This document shows positions 18,527-27,026 of a stretch of 64,000 bases of DNA, one piece after another. The notes beneath the pieces were generated by a model. The model searched no databases. It had not been told where the DNA came from and was given only the letters and a program-made list of their open reading frames with translations. This DNA is from Nocardia terrae (GTDB lineage Bacteria > Actinomycetota > Actinomycetes > Mycobacteriales > Mycobacteriaceae), in NCBI RefSeq assembly GCF_009760405.1, contig NZ_WRPP01000001.1, positions 1,302,001-1,366,000 of the forward strand. Reading direction: 5' to 3'. The translations under genes were made by a program, and so were the position numbers. Each line of letters begins with the position of its first letter. The stretch's first letter is position 1.

Positions 18527-19737
18527 AGCGCGGGGATCTTCCTTTCTCGCAGTTGGTGCAGCACGTCGACGGTGGCCTTGGGCGCGATGGCGGTGACGTC
18601 GGCGGGATCGAACGCGCCGCATTCCAATCCGCGCAGCACCACGGTGGCGAGCGCCTGCGCGGTGGCGGGCTCGTCCATGACCGCGCCGCCCTGGCGATCC
18701 AGGTAGCGGCCGATGCGCGGGGCGGCGACGCCCAGGCCCTCGCGGAAGAAGGCGAAGGTGGCCAGCCAGCGGGTGACCAGGTGGCCCGCGCCCATGTCCC
18801 AGCCCTGGTAGTAGCCGCGCTCGAGCGAGCGGGTGACCAGGCGGAAGTGTCGTGACACCGCAGCGCGCACCTCTTCGTCGGTGCCGATGGGCAGCACCTG
18901 GGTGGAGCCGTCGCACACCCACACGCCGGTGGTGGCGGCCGCGGCCTGCATGACGGCCTTGGCGTGGTCGGCGACCGGGTGCTCGAGCGACTGGAACTTC
19001 GGCGCGATGCCCAGTGCGGCGCTGTAATCGTAAGTGCCGTAGTGCAATCCGGTGCAGCGTCCCGCAGAGCGCTGGATCAGCTGCGACACCGGGGAGCTGC
19101 CGTCGGCGGCGATGATGGCCTGCGGGGACTCGATCTGCAGCTCGAACCGCAGCGACCCGGCGGGCAGACCGTGGGCGGCCTCGATGGCCTCGCACACCCG
19201 CACGGTCAGATCGGCCTGCTCGAGGTGGCGGATCTTGGGCACGGTGAACACGAAGCCCTCGGGCACGCCGCCCGCGCCCTCGAGGACCTTCTCCAGGGTG
19301 CGGATGGCGCGCGCCCACTCCAGGGTGGTCAGGCCCTTGGTGCGGATACCGCGCGAACGGACCTCGGCCGGAAGGGCTTTCAGCACCGCACCGGCGTTGA
19401 GGGCGGCGGCGTCCTCGATCTCGTCGCCGCGGGTGCCGTAGCCGTCCTCGAAATCGAAGCGCAGGTCCTGGATGGGCCGCTCGCGCAGGGTCTCGAAGAC
19501 CCGCGCCACGACGTCTTCCCCGGCCAGCGCGACCAGCAGTTCGCGCTGTTTCTCGGCGAGTTCCAGTGCGGCCGAACCCCATTCGCGCGGGGTGTCGACG
19601 GAGGCGTCCGCGCCGGACACGTACGCGGTGTGAATCGGCTGGCCGGGCCGATCACCCGGGTAGAGCCGGGCCAGCTCCGAATCGACAGCCTGCAAACGGG
19701 ATTCGATCCCGTTCAATGTCTCCGGTGGCAGCGTCAC
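18523..19737 (-). CDS. Aldolase/citrate-lyase-like protein (DUF6986 type)
   Basis: A 404-residue protein resembling the HpcH/HpaI and citrate-lyase-beta TIM-barrel aldolases. Seen: DLRFDFEDGYG (acidic metal/substrate motif, about 93-103), FTVPKIRHLEQ, a Glu in RFELQIESPQAI, and LHYGTYDYSAALGI. It lies between racemase and allantoicase with GTGA/ATGA overlaps on both sides, so it is very probably a working step of ureide catabolism, perhaps acting on glyoxylate or ureidoglycolate. That step is inference; the family has no established reaction that I know. Start: GTG 19737. Confidence 0.8.
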   Translation of the reverse strand: MTLPPETLNGIESRLQAVDSELARLYPGDRPGQPIHTAYVSGADASVDTPREWGSAALELAEKQRELLVALAGEDVVARVFETLRERPIQDLRFDFEDGYGTRGDEIEDAAALNAGAVLKALPAEVRSRGIRTKGLTTLEWARAIRTLEKVLEGAGGVPEGFVFTVPKIRHLEQADLTVRVCEAIEAAHGLPAGSLRFELQIESPQAIIAADGSSPVSQLIQRSAGRCTGLHYGTYDYSAALGIAPKFQSLEHPVADHAKAVMQAAAATTGVWVCDGSTQVLPIGTDEEVRAAVSRHFRLVTRSLERGYYQGWDMGAGHLVTRWLATFAFFREGLGVAAPRIGRYLDRQGGAVMDEPATAQALATVVLRGLECGAFDPADVTAIAPKATVDVLHQLRERKIPAL

Positions 19738-20480
19738 GCCTGCGCCTCCCTCTCCTCGATGCCGAAATCGGCGAGCAATCCCACGTACTTCTTCGGTAGT
19801 GGGGCCGCGAATTCCCCGCGGCCGGACTTACGCAACTTCATGGTGACCAGCGATTGCACGGTCAGCGTGGCGGCGGCGACGCCGTCGACCACGGGTACCC
19901 CGACCTCTTCGGTCAGGAATTCGCACAGATCCGCCATGCCCGCGCAGCCGAGCACGACGGCGTCGGAACCGTCGGCGGCCACCGCGTCGCGGCAGGCGTC
20001 GGCGATGGTCTCGCGGGCCTTGGGGTCCTCGAGCTCGAGCACCGGGATCTCGCACGCGTGCACGTCGGCGCAGAAGCGTTCCATGCCATAGCGTTCCGCC
20101 AGTTCCCAAGCCCGGCCCGCAGTGCGGCCCAGCGTGGTGACCACGCTGAACTTGCGGCCCAGATGGCTCGCGTACTGCATGGCCGCCTCGGCGATGCCGA
20201 TCACCGGCCCGCGCGCCAGTTCCCGCGCGGCGTCCAGGCCCGGATCACCGAAGCAGGCGATCACATAGCCGTCCACGCCCTCGGCCTCGCCGCGCGCGAT
20301 CTCGGCCAGCAGGCCGGGCACGGCCAGCGCCTCGTCGTAGTGGCTCTCGATGGAGACCGGGCCCATCGCGGGGTTGACGGCCTCGATCACCGTGCCGGGG
20401 GCCGCGACCAGACGCGCGCTGTCCCCGATGAGTGCCGTCATCGCGGCGGTGGTGTTGGGATTGATGACCCGGATCCGCAT
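19734..20480 (-). CDS. Asp/Glu/hydantoin racemase family protein, probable allantoin racemase
   Basis: A 248-residue member of the cofactor-independent racemases that use two cysteines as acid and base. Seen: N-terminal RVINPNTTAAMT, the first catalytic Cys in VIACFGDPG (about 75), the second in VVLGCAGM (about 179), and GVPVVDGVAAA. As the first gene of the ureide operon it probably interconverts R- and S-allantoin so both can be degraded. Start: ATG 20480; its stop overlaps the next gene. A palindrome (20494-20536) directly upstream probably controls the operon. Confidence 0.87.
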   Translation of the reverse strand: MRIRVINPNTTAAMTALIGDSARLVAAPGTVIEAVNPAMGPVSIESHYDEALAVPGLLAEIARGEAEGVDGYVIACFGDPGLDAARELARGPVIGIAEAAMQYASHLGRKFSVVTTLGRTAGRAWELAERYGMERFCADVHACEIPVLELEDPKARETIADACRDAVAADGSDAVVLGCAGMADLCEFLTEEVGVPVVDGVAAATLTVQSLVTMKLRKSGRGEFAAPLPKKYVGLLADFGIEEREAQA

Positions 20481-20493
20481 GGGTCCACGCTAT

Positions 20494-20536
20494 CGAACAG
20501 AAATAGTTCCGGCGTTGCTGGAACCGTATATGTTCG
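20494..20536. promoter_or_regulatory. Palindromic operator upstream of the ureide operon
   Basis: CGAACAGAAATAGTTCC (20494-20510) and GGAACCGTATATGTTCG (20520-20536) are inverted copies matching at 13 of 17, with perfect 5-bp blocks at both ends of each arm. It fills the 75-bp space between the GntR gene stop and the racemase start. Binding by that GntR protein is inferred. Confidence 0.6.
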
Positions 20537-20555
20537 AAAGCCCCTGGCTCAGGGG

Positions 20556-21290
20556 TTATATATCTTCTTCACCTGCGGGTTCGGCGAACAAACCGGTATC
20601 GGTGGGCAGGTGTTCCAGAACACCGTTCAGCCGTGAGTGATGCCCCTCGCTGGCCGCCAGCAACGCTTCAGCATCCCTGGCGAGGAAGGCTTGCAGCTGC
20701 TTGCTGTGGTCGGCGTGCAGCACCACCCGGTCCATGGTCGACACGTGCACCATGGGCTGCACGGGTTCGGTGATGTTCCAAGCGTATTCGAGCATGTGCA
20801 CCACGCGCGGCATGCCCGACGGGCGCACCAGGGCGAGGTGGAAGTTGCGGGTCTCGCGGTGGTAGGCGACCGCGTTCTCGGTCAGCACCGCCTGCTCGAG
20901 GCGGGCGTGGATCTCGCGCAGCAGCTGATGGTCGGCCTCGGTGGCATTGTGCACGGCCGCGGCCATGGCCACCGACTCCAGGCGTTCGCGCACGACGTAC
21001 AGCTCGCGCAGCTCGTCGGAGGTCAGCATGGTGACCTGGTAGCCGAAGTTGGGGCGGTGCTCGACCAGGCCCTCGCCGATCAGCGTCTGCAGCGACTCGC
21101 GCACCGGGATCGCGCTCACGGTGAAGGCGCGTGCGATCTCGCCCAGCGGCAGGCCGGTGCCCGGTGGCAGGTTTCCCTCCAGGATCATCCGGCGTAGTTC
21201 GCCGAGAATCTCCTGCTGGGAGTAGCCGCGGCGGGCGTCCAGAGGCGGGTTGAGCTGGGGCAGGCGGGGTAGGCGGGGGCGAGATGGCAC
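20556..21290 (-). CDS. GntR-family (FadR/VanR-type) transcriptional regulator
   Basis: A 244-residue regulator: N-terminal winged helix (ILGELRRMILEGNLPPGTGLPLGEIARAFTVSAIPVRESLQTLIGEGLV, about 25-75) followed by an all-helical FCD ligand-binding domain, with metal-type His residues in HRETRNFHLALV and in LHADHSKQLQ. It lies 75 bp upstream of, and in the same direction as, the allantoin operon, and probably senses a ureide intermediate. Start: GTG 21290; no strong ribosome site is present. The palindrome at 20494 is the obvious target. Confidence 0.88.
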   Translation of the reverse strand: MPSRPRLPRLPQLNPPLDARRGYSQQEILGELRRMILEGNLPPGTGLPLGEIARAFTVSAIPVRESLQTLIGEGLVEHRPNFGYQVTMLTSDELRELYVVRERLESVAMAAAVHNATEADHQLLREIHARLEQAVLTENAVAYHRETRNFHLALVRPSGMPRVVHMLEYAWNITEPVQPMVHVSTMDRVVLHADHSKQLQAFLARDAEALLAASEGHHSRLNGVLEHLPTDTGLFAEPAGEEDI

Positions 21291-21378
21291 GGGCTCAACC
21301 CTAGCCCTTCGCCGATCGGGTTCTTGCGCCGCGACTGGTTGGGGCCGATTGTGTGTCCGATTACGGAGGCCCTGTGGG

Positions 21379-21825
21379 TCAAATCTCGTCGGCGTCGTAG
21401 CCGAGGGCCTTGAGCGAAAGCCGGTGCAGGGTTTCGCGTTCCGCCGGGGTGAGGCGGGCGAGCAGGATGTCGGTCTGTTCGCGGATCTGCGCGTCGACCT
21501 CCTCGCGCAGTCGATTGCCCGCCGCAGTGATAGCCAAGCGGTATTTCCGGCGGTCCTCCGGATCGCGATTGCGGGTGACCAACCCGGCCTTCTCCAGGCT
21601 GTCGATGAGCCGGACGACCTCGCTGCGGTCGATCTCCATGGCATTGGCCATCTCCTGCTGGGAGATCTCGTTGCGCTCGGCGAGGTAGGTCAGCACCCAG
21701 TGCTCGCGCAGGCTCGTGTTCAGCCGGGTGTGCATGGCCTTGTGCAGTTTCCCGAGCGTGTAGGTCGGGTATCGCAGCAGGCCGGCGGGGTGGAAGACGG
21801 GTGCGTCGCTCGGTTCGTCGGTCAC
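21379..21825 (-). CDS. MarR-family transcriptional repressor
   Basis: A 148-residue winged-helix regulator. Seen: LREHWVLTYLAERNEISQQEMANAMEIDRSEVVRLIDSLEKAGLVTRNRDPEDRRKYR, which contains the whole MarR helix-turn-helix and wing. It is divergent from a DHA2 efflux pump. The frame is open to ATG 21861, but that start would place an operator inside the coding sequence; GTG 21825, 6 bases after a perfect TATAAT, fits a leaderless transcript. Drug-responsive control of the pump is inferred from the pairing. Confidence 0.9.
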   Translation of the reverse strand: MTDEPSDAPVFHPAGLLRYPTYTLGKLHKAMHTRLNTSLREHWVLTYLAERNEISQQEMANAMEIDRSEVVRLIDSLEKAGLVTRNRDPEDRRKYRLAITAAGNRLREEVDAQIREQTDILLARLTPAERETLHRLSLKALGYDADEI

Positions 21826-21831
21826 CTGCTG

Positions 21832-21889
21832 ATTATATCTATTGTTGAGTTGCTCAATCATTGGTAGCCTCTGCGATTGAGTTGCTCAT
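21832..21889. promoter_or_regulatory. MarR/DHA2 divergent promoter with two operators
   Basis: On the minus strand TATAAT (21832-21837) ends 6 bases before GTG 21825. Two copies of TTGAGTTGCTCA, each an inverted repeat TTGAG-N3-CTCAA, lie at 21845-21857 (perfect) and 21877-21889 (one mismatch), 32 bp apart, about three helical turns. The pump start is at 21912. Confidence 0.7.
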
Positions 21890-21911
21890 CAACTATTGAA
21901 GGAGAGGTCCG

Positions 21912-23405
21912 ATGACGCAGATGCGTTCGGACACACAGACATCCGGCATCGGGGGAGTGCCCGTCGCCGCTCCCGCCCCCACCGCTTCCGACAAGATCCC
22001 CGCGCATGTCTGGCGAACCGCCGGGGTCGTGGTGTTCGGGGCCGTCATGGGCATGCTCGACACCTCGCTGGTGAACATCGGGCTGCGCACCATCGGCAAC
22101 GATCTCGGGGCTTCGCTGGCCACCATCCAGTGGGTGGCCAGCGCTTATCTGCTCGCGCTCGGCGTCTCGCTGACCGTGTGCGGCTGGCTCGCCCGGCGGG
22201 TCGGCGTGACACGGCTGTGGCTGGGGGCGCTGGTCGCGTTCACCCTCACCTCGGTCGCCTGCGCCTTCGCGCCGACCGCGGGCTGGCTGATCGGCATGCG
22301 GGTCCTGCAGGGGCTCGCTGCCGGGCTGATGATTCCGGCCGGGCAGACCATCCTGGGGCAGGCGGCCGGGCCGCAGCGCATGGGCCGGGTCATGGGCGTG
22401 GTCGGGATCGCGGTGGTGGGTGCGCCCGCCATCGGGCCGACCATCGGCGGGCTCATGCTGGCGCATTGGAGCTGGGAGTGGTTGTTCCTGATCAACATTC
22501 CGTTCGGGCTGATCGGCTTGGCGCTGGGGCTGCGGTATCTGCCGGAGTCCAGTGGGATGCCGATGCAGCGGCTCGACGTGCTCGGGGTGGTGCTCGCGGG
22601 CGGCGGGGTGTCCGCGGTCGTCTACGGGCTGTCCGAGATCGGAACCACGGGGTCGGTGACCTCGCTGTCGGTGTGGCTACCCGTGGTGCTCGGGCTCGCC
22701 GGGCTGGCCGGATTCCTCACTCGCGCACTGCGCAGTGAGCGTCCGCTGCTGGACGTGCGGCTGTTCGCCATCCCCGGCTTCCGTGCCGCGACCACCGCCG
22801 GCTTCTTCGCCGGTGGCGCGATGTTCGGCGTGATGGTGCTGCTGCCTTTGTACTTCCAGGTGCTGCACGGCACCGGGCTCATCCGCACCGGCGTGGATCT
22901 GCTCAGCTACGGGGTCGGCGGAATCGTCATGCTGCCCTTGGGCGGTCGCCTGACCGACCGCTTCGGCGGCGGCCGGGTCGCGGTGGTCGGCAACCTCGCC
23001 ATCGCGGCCGCGGTGCTGCCGCTGGCCTTCCTGCCCGCCGACGCGAACGGGATCCTCATCCAATTCCTGCTGTTCGTAGCCGGAATGGCGACCGGCGTCG
23101 GCGCCATGCCGCTGGTGTCCTCGGCCTACGCGGCGGTCCGCCGCGAGCAGCTGCCCGACGCGACGGCCTTCGTGAACATCATGCAGCGCGTCGGCGGCGC
23201 GGTCGGCGTGGCCCTGGCGGCCGTGATCCTCTCCCGCGCAGCGGCATTCGGCTGGTCCCCGGCCGCGGCCTACCACCTCGCGTTCGCGGCCCTGGCCGGA
23301 CTCTCGCTGACGGCGTCGGCCGCCTCCCTCGTCCTGCGCAACCAACAGCGCCGGGCCTCGAGGCTTGCCGCCACCGGGGGTGCCGGAGCGACACTGGACA
23401 GGTGA
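21912..23405 (+). CDS. DHA2-family (EmrB/QacA) multidrug efflux transporter
   Basis: A 497-residue inner-membrane drug/proton antiporter with about 14 hydrophobic helices. Seen: helix-1 motif MGMLDTSLVNIGL, WVASAYLLALGV, loop GWLARRVGVTRLWL (motif A), and motif C-like GAPAIGPTIGGLM. Start: ATG 21912 after GAAGGAGAGG. It heads a short operon: the next gene starts 4 bases before its stop. Repression by the divergent MarR protein is likely. Substrates cannot be read from sequence. Confidence 0.93.
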   Translation: MTQMRSDTQTSGIGGVPVAAPAPTASDKIPAHVWRTAGVVVFGAVMGMLDTSLVNIGLRTIGNDLGASLATIQWVASAYLLALGVSLTVCGWLARRVGVTRLWLGALVAFTLTSVACAFAPTAGWLIGMRVLQGLAAGLMIPAGQTILGQAAGPQRMGRVMGVVGIAVVGAPAIGPTIGGLMLAHWSWEWLFLINIPFGLIGLALGLRYLPESSGMPMQRLDVLGVVLAGGGVSAVVYGLSEIGTTGSVTSLSVWLPVVLGLAGLAGFLTRALRSERPLLDVRLFAIPGFRAATTAGFFAGGAMFGVMVLLPLYFQVLHGTGLIRTGVDLLSYGVGGIVMLPLGGRLTDRFGGGRVAVVGNLAIAAAVLPLAFLPADANGILIQFLLFVAGMATGVGAMPLVSSAYAAVRREQLPDATAFVNIMQRVGGAVGVALAAVILSRAAAFGWSPAAAYHLAFAALAGLSLTASAASLVLRNQQRRASRLAATGGAGATLDR

Positions 23406-23977
23406 ACGATCCCGATTCCCTCGCAGCCCGCAGGACCCGCGTCGAGCGGTTCCTGCGGGATCGCGGCGCGGACACCATCGACCACCCCGGCGGCACCCTG
23501 CTGTCCCACCTCGGCCGAGTGGCCGACACCCTGGCGTCCTGGGGGCACGGCGCCGACCTTCAGCTCGCGGGTCTGGCCCACGCGGTCTACGGCACCGACG
23601 GTTTCGACCGATGGCTCGTCGAATTGCCCTATCGCGCAACGGTTGTCGACCTGGTCGGGAAGGACGCCGAGGGTCTCGTCTACGACTACGCGGCCTGCGA
23701 TCGCGCCGCCGTCTACCCCCGGATCGACGCCACTCCCGTCCGGTTCCGCGACCGCTTCACGGGCCACGAATTCGAACCGGCCGCTGCGGACTTCCGCGCC
23801 TTCCTGGAACTCACCGTCGCCAACGAGCTCGACGTCATGGCCCACAACACCGACCTGGCGAACCGGCACGGCGCTGCCCTCTACGACCTGTTCACCCGCG
23901 TCCGTCCGCACCTGACCCCGGCCGCCTGGTCCGCCTGCCACGCCCAACTGGCCCACTACCCCCGCCCCGGCTCATGA
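23402..23977 (+). CDS. HD-like hypothetical protein (DUF6817-like)
   Basis: A 191-residue soluble protein. Seen: DHPGGTLLSHLGRVADTLASWG and LQLAGLAHAVYGTDGF, a spaced His/His-Ala pattern resembling HD-domain metal phosphohydrolases but without a clean HD dyad, and a late helix NELDVMAHNTDLANRHGAAL. I associate this pattern with the DUF6817 group; activity unknown. GTG 23402 overlaps the pump stop (GTGA) and its own stop overlaps the next gene (ATGA), so it is co-translated with an efflux system. Confidence 0.7.
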   Translation: MNDPDSLAARRTRVERFLRDRGADTIDHPGGTLLSHLGRVADTLASWGHGADLQLAGLAHAVYGTDGFDRWLVELPYRATVVDLVGKDAEGLVYDYAACDRAAVYPRIDATPVRFRDRFTGHEFEPAAADFRAFLELTVANELDVMAHNTDLANRHGAALYDLFTRVRPHLTPAAWSACHAQLAHYPRPGS

Positions 23978-24339
23978 ACACCCGCCCCATGGTCTTCCGC
24001 CTGGCCTGGATCGGCTTGGCCGCCATCGGTATCGCGATCATCGTGTTCGGTCTCGTCACCTTGATCGCGCCCCCGAGCGGCGACCGGCTGCTCTGGCGGG
24101 CCGACTCGCTGGCGAACATCGGCCTCGGTCTGTTCGGCCTCCTGATCACCGTCTTCGCCTTTCGCGAACGCCGCCCCTGGGCATGGTGGGCACTCTGGTT
24201 CTATCCCGTCTTCTGGCTGACCCACCTCCTGTCGAACCTGCCCCCGGCCAAGGACCACATCCACCAGATCCTGTTCATCGCAATCTCCCTGGCCGCCCTG
24301 CTCGCCACCATCCCGTATCCGCTCCGGCCGAAACGGTGA
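23974..24339 (+). CDS. Small four-helix membrane protein
   Basis: A 121-residue integral membrane protein with four predicted helices (IGLAAIGIAIIVFGLVTLIA; ANIGLGLFGLLITVFAF; WWALWFYPVFWLTHLL; ILFIAISLAALLATI). No family recognised. It overlaps the preceding gene by ATGA, so it is the third gene of the efflux operon. Its last 65 bases overlap the 3' end of the convergent gene at 24275. Confidence 0.7.
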   Translation: MNTRPMVFRLAWIGLAAIGIAIIVFGLVTLIAPPSGDRLLWRADSLANIGLGLFGLLITVFAFRERRPWAWWALWFYPVFWLTHLLSNLPPAKDHIHQILFIAISLAALLATIPYPLRPKR

Positions 24340-24895
24340 GGGGCCATCGCCAGAGGTACCAGTCGTCGGGCGCGGGAACCGCACTGTTCCAGGCTGTTTC
24401 GAACTCCTCGGCGGGGATCTCCTGATCGGCCAGATCGGGATCCCAGAGGTCGATCGGCGGATTGAACAGGAAATCGTCGAGGCCGGTGCGGACCGATTCA
24501 CCGGTGTCGCGGACCTCGACCTGGCGGGTGCGATACCCGTCGATGATCTCGGTCAGATAGTCGGCGGCCGGAACCCCGTCCTCGCCATCCCAGCGCCGTC
24601 GGGTGAACAGGAGCTCGCGATCCGCCATGACTCCGAAACCCGGCCGGGCGCGCTGGGAATCCCGCTGTGCGCGCAGGCTGTTGAGTGCGGAGTCGGTTCG
24701 GTCGTCGATATCGACCTCCTTCGAACCGAACCCCCGAAGCTTCGTCAACCGCTCCGGATCGACGATCACCGTTGTCTCGGCGAAGGTTTCGGCGATCTCG
24801 CGGGCCGAACGAGCGTGGATCGACCACCACAACCCACCCATGCCGTAGTCGTGGCATATCAGGAAGGGCTGCTTGGGTAGCTCGTGATCGGTCAC
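24275..24895 (-). CDS. Hypothetical protein, no recognised family
   Basis: A 206-residue acidic, Trp-rich soluble protein with no signal peptide or membrane helix. The N terminus (ICHDYGMGGLWWSIHARSAREIAETF) and a later WDPDLADQEIPAEEF segment look conserved in style but match nothing I know. GTG 24895 is the first reasonable start. The 3' end overlaps the convergent membrane gene, and the last 20 residues are Arg/Gly-rich, so the native stop may have been displaced. Confidence 0.6.
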   Translation of the reverse strand: MTDHELPKQPFLICHDYGMGGLWWSIHARSAREIAETFAETTVIVDPERLTKLRGFGSKEVDIDDRTDSALNSLRAQRDSQRARPGFGVMADRELLFTRRRWDGEDGVPAADYLTEIIDGYRTRQVEVRDTGESVRTGLDDFLFNPPIDLWDPDLADQEIPAEEFETAWNSAVPAPDDWYLWRWPLTVSAGADTGWWRAGRPGRLR

Positions 24896-25034
24896 GGCGG
24901 TCCAGCGTAGGTGGAATCCGTTTCTGCACCATCGAATCCGTACCGAACTCGGCGAAGAACCGCTCACCGTCGACAATCCCCGCGAAACCGCCGAAGCCCG
25001 CGAACAAGGGTAATGACGAGGTAAACTCGGAGTC

Positions 25035-25520
25035 ATGACCGAGCGTAAACCGCCCGGCCTCTCCTATGAATCGTGGATCGACAAGCAGGTCCGCGAGGCA
25101 ACCGAGCGGGGCGAATTCGACAACCTGCAGGGCGCGGGCAAACCCATCCCACCCGGGGCCGCCGACGAGAACTGGTGGCTCCGGAACTATCTGAAACGCG
25201 AGGGCGCCTCCGCCGACGCCCTCCTCCCCGAATCGATCGTGCTGCGCCGCGAACGCGAACGCATCCAGGAAACCGTCCGAGACCTGACCTCCGAGAACGA
25301 AGTCCGCGCCCTCGTCACCGACCTCAACGACCGCATAGTCCAATGGCTCCGCATGCCGTCGGGGCCGTATGTTCCCATCGCCCCGCTGAAGACCGACGAT
25401 ATCGTCGCTGCGTGGCGCTCGGACCGTGCGGCCGAGCGAGCCGCCCGCCCTCCGGCGCCGTCGGCCTCGCCCCGTCCGCGACTCGGCGAACGCCCGTGGT
25501 GGCGGCGGATTTTCAGCTAG
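25035..25520 (+). CDS. DUF1992 (DnaJ-homologue subfamily C28-like) protein
   Basis: A 161-residue cytosolic protein with the DUF1992 core: YESWIDKQVREATERGEFDNLQGAGKPIP (about 10-38), then LPESIVLRRERERIQETV. In the family this region is predicted helical and is related to the conserved segment of DNAJC28; its function in bacteria is unknown. The C-terminal 35 residues are Pro/Arg-rich and likely disordered, ending in a hydrophobic WWRRIF. Start: ATG 25035. It precedes the HIT/oxygenase cassette by 49 bases. Confidence 0.87.
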   Translation: MTERKPPGLSYESWIDKQVREATERGEFDNLQGAGKPIPPGAADENWWLRNYLKREGASADALLPESIVLRRERERIQETVRDLTSENEVRALVTDLNDRIVQWLRMPSGPYVPIAPLKTDDIVAAWRSDRAAERAARPPAPSASPRPRLGERPWWRRIFS

Positions 25521-25569
25521 CCATCAGCACGGTCGGTGGGATCGGGGGCCGAGCCGGTACTGTCGCGAC

Positions 25570-26010
25570 GTGGGGAACGAATGTCTGATCTGTGAGAAGC
25601 ATCGTGGGACGGGCCGTCTGGTCGGGCCGGTGATCTACGCCGACGAGTCGGTGGTGGTGACGCACCGTCCGCTCACCGAAGGGGTGCCGATGCCCGGGTA
25701 CCTGTTCGTCGAAACCGTGCGTCATGCAGCGACCTTGGCTGATCTGAGCGATGCCGAAGGGGCTGCGGTCGGGTGGGCGGTCCGGCGGGCGGCGGAGGCG
25801 TTGCGCGCCGAATTGTCGCCCGAGTACGTCTTCTCGGCGATCACGGGCATCAGCGTCGCGCATTTCCATCAACATGTGTTCGTGCGCTTCCCCGGCACTC
25901 CCGATGATGTGCGCTGGTTCACCACCTGGAGCGAAGGGCCGTGCGTCGATGAAGCCGAGTTGGCTGCGCTGTGCGAACGGCTCGCCACGCATTTCACACC
26001 GGACGCATGA
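25570..26010 (+). CDS. HIT-family nucleotide-binding hydrolase
   Basis: A 146-residue histidine-triad protein. Seen: N-terminal CLIC pair (possible zinc site), the strand PMPGYLFVETVRHAATLADL, and the catalytic triad HFHQHVFV with H98, H100 and H102. Family members hydrolyse or transfer nucleotides from adenylated or phosphorylated conjugates through a nucleotidyl-His intermediate. GTG 25570 puts the CLIC motif near the N terminus as in relatives. Its stop overlaps the start of an AlkB-like oxygenase (ATGA), so a joint job in nucleotide chemistry is suggested but not shown. Confidence 0.9.
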   Translation: MGNECLICEKHRGTGRLVGPVIYADESVVVTHRPLTEGVPMPGYLFVETVRHAATLADLSDAEGAAVGWAVRRAAEALRAELSPEYVFSAITGISVAHFHQHVFVRFPGTPDDVRWFTTWSEGPCVDEAELAALCERLATHFTPDA

Positions 26011-27026
26011 CGGATATCGCTTCGATGTCGCCGACACAAGCCTGGATCGTCGCCGATGATTCGCCCGATCCCGCGACGCGGACCGAGCTCGGCAAGGTGC
26101 CCGTCCGTGTGCACGGGATCGGCGTGTACTACCGCCGCTTCTTCGACCCCGGCGACGACCACTTCGGTCGAATTCGCGCCGAGCACGAATTCCAATCGCT
26201 GACCGAGTCCACCAAGCCCGGGACCGCCCATCGCAGCGGGATCTACTTGACGCCCGTTACGCGTGTCGGTGATGAGTTGCGTTTTCGTCTGCTGCGCTGT
26301 TCCACGAACCTCTCGGGACCGACGGAGGGTTTTCGCGCGACCGACACGAGCATTGTCGAGGCGTTGAATCGTGCGGCCGCCACCATCTTTCGCGGACACG
26401 CGGAGCTCAATCATGTACTCGCGCAGATCTACCACAACACGCACGCCACGGTCGAGCGGAAGCAGGCGAAGGCCAAGATTTCCGCGCATGCCGACAAGAC
26501 CAAGGACATGCCCGTCAACGGGATCATGGCCTTCTGCACCTTCTACGACGGGCTCGAGAAGCTGCAGCCCCTGAGCGAGGACCCTTTCGACTTCGGCGTG
26601 AAGGGTGTCAGCGGCCTGACCAGTCTTCGCTTCCGACTGAAGGATCCGGTCGAAGAGCGCGACCGGGCGGGGCTACCCGCGCAATTCAGTCTGACGCTGT
26701 ATCCGGGCTCCGTCTTCTTCATGCCGCTGTCCACCAATCGCCTGTACACCCATGAGATCCGGCCCTCGATGCTGGAAGCCGAGTTGCTGCCGACCCGACT
26801 GGGGTATGTCGTGCGCTGCTCGAAAACCGAAGCCGTGCACAAGGATGATCGGACGTTCCTCGAGCGGGCGGGGGAATTGGTGGAACTGGAGCCGCCCACG
26901 CCGGAGGGCATGGACGAGCTGCGCAGGCTGTACGCCGAGGAGAACCGGACCTCCTCCTTCATCGACTACGGGGACCGTTTTCCCTTCAGCATGAACTCGG
27001 GGGACTACCTTGCGCCCCGAGCCTAG
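26007..27026 (+). CDS. AlkB-like 2-oxoglutarate/Fe(II)-dependent dioxygenase 1
   Basis: A 339-residue protein in which the complete AlkB-superfamily pattern can be read: Asn-led helix and Tyr before the site (NHVLAQIYHN, about 134-143), HxD iron ligands H161/D163 in ISAHADKTKD, distal iron ligand H249 in YTHEIRP, and the 2-oxoglutarate-binding R-x5-R pair R264/R270 in TRLGYVVRCSKT. AlkB enzymes demethylate nucleic acids or proteins; the substrate here is unknown. The extra N-terminal 130 residues and a roughly 40-residue insertion after the HxD motif set it apart from DNA-repair AlkB. ATG 26007 overlaps the HIT stop. It is less GC-biased at third positions than neighbours, judged by eye. Confidence 0.75.
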   Translation: MTDIASMSPTQAWIVADDSPDPATRTELGKVPVRVHGIGVYYRRFFDPGDDHFGRIRAEHEFQSLTESTKPGTAHRSGIYLTPVTRVGDELRFRLLRCSTNLSGPTEGFRATDTSIVEALNRAAATIFRGHAELNHVLAQIYHNTHATVERKQAKAKISAHADKTKDMPVNGIMAFCTFYDGLEKLQPLSEDPFDFGVKGVSGLTSLRFRLKDPVEERDRAGLPAQFSLTLYPGSVFFMPLSTNRLYTHEIRPSMLEAELLPTRLGYVVRCSKTEAVHKDDRTFLERAGELVELEPPTPEGMDELRRLYAEENRTSSFIDYGDRFPFSMNSGDYLAPRA

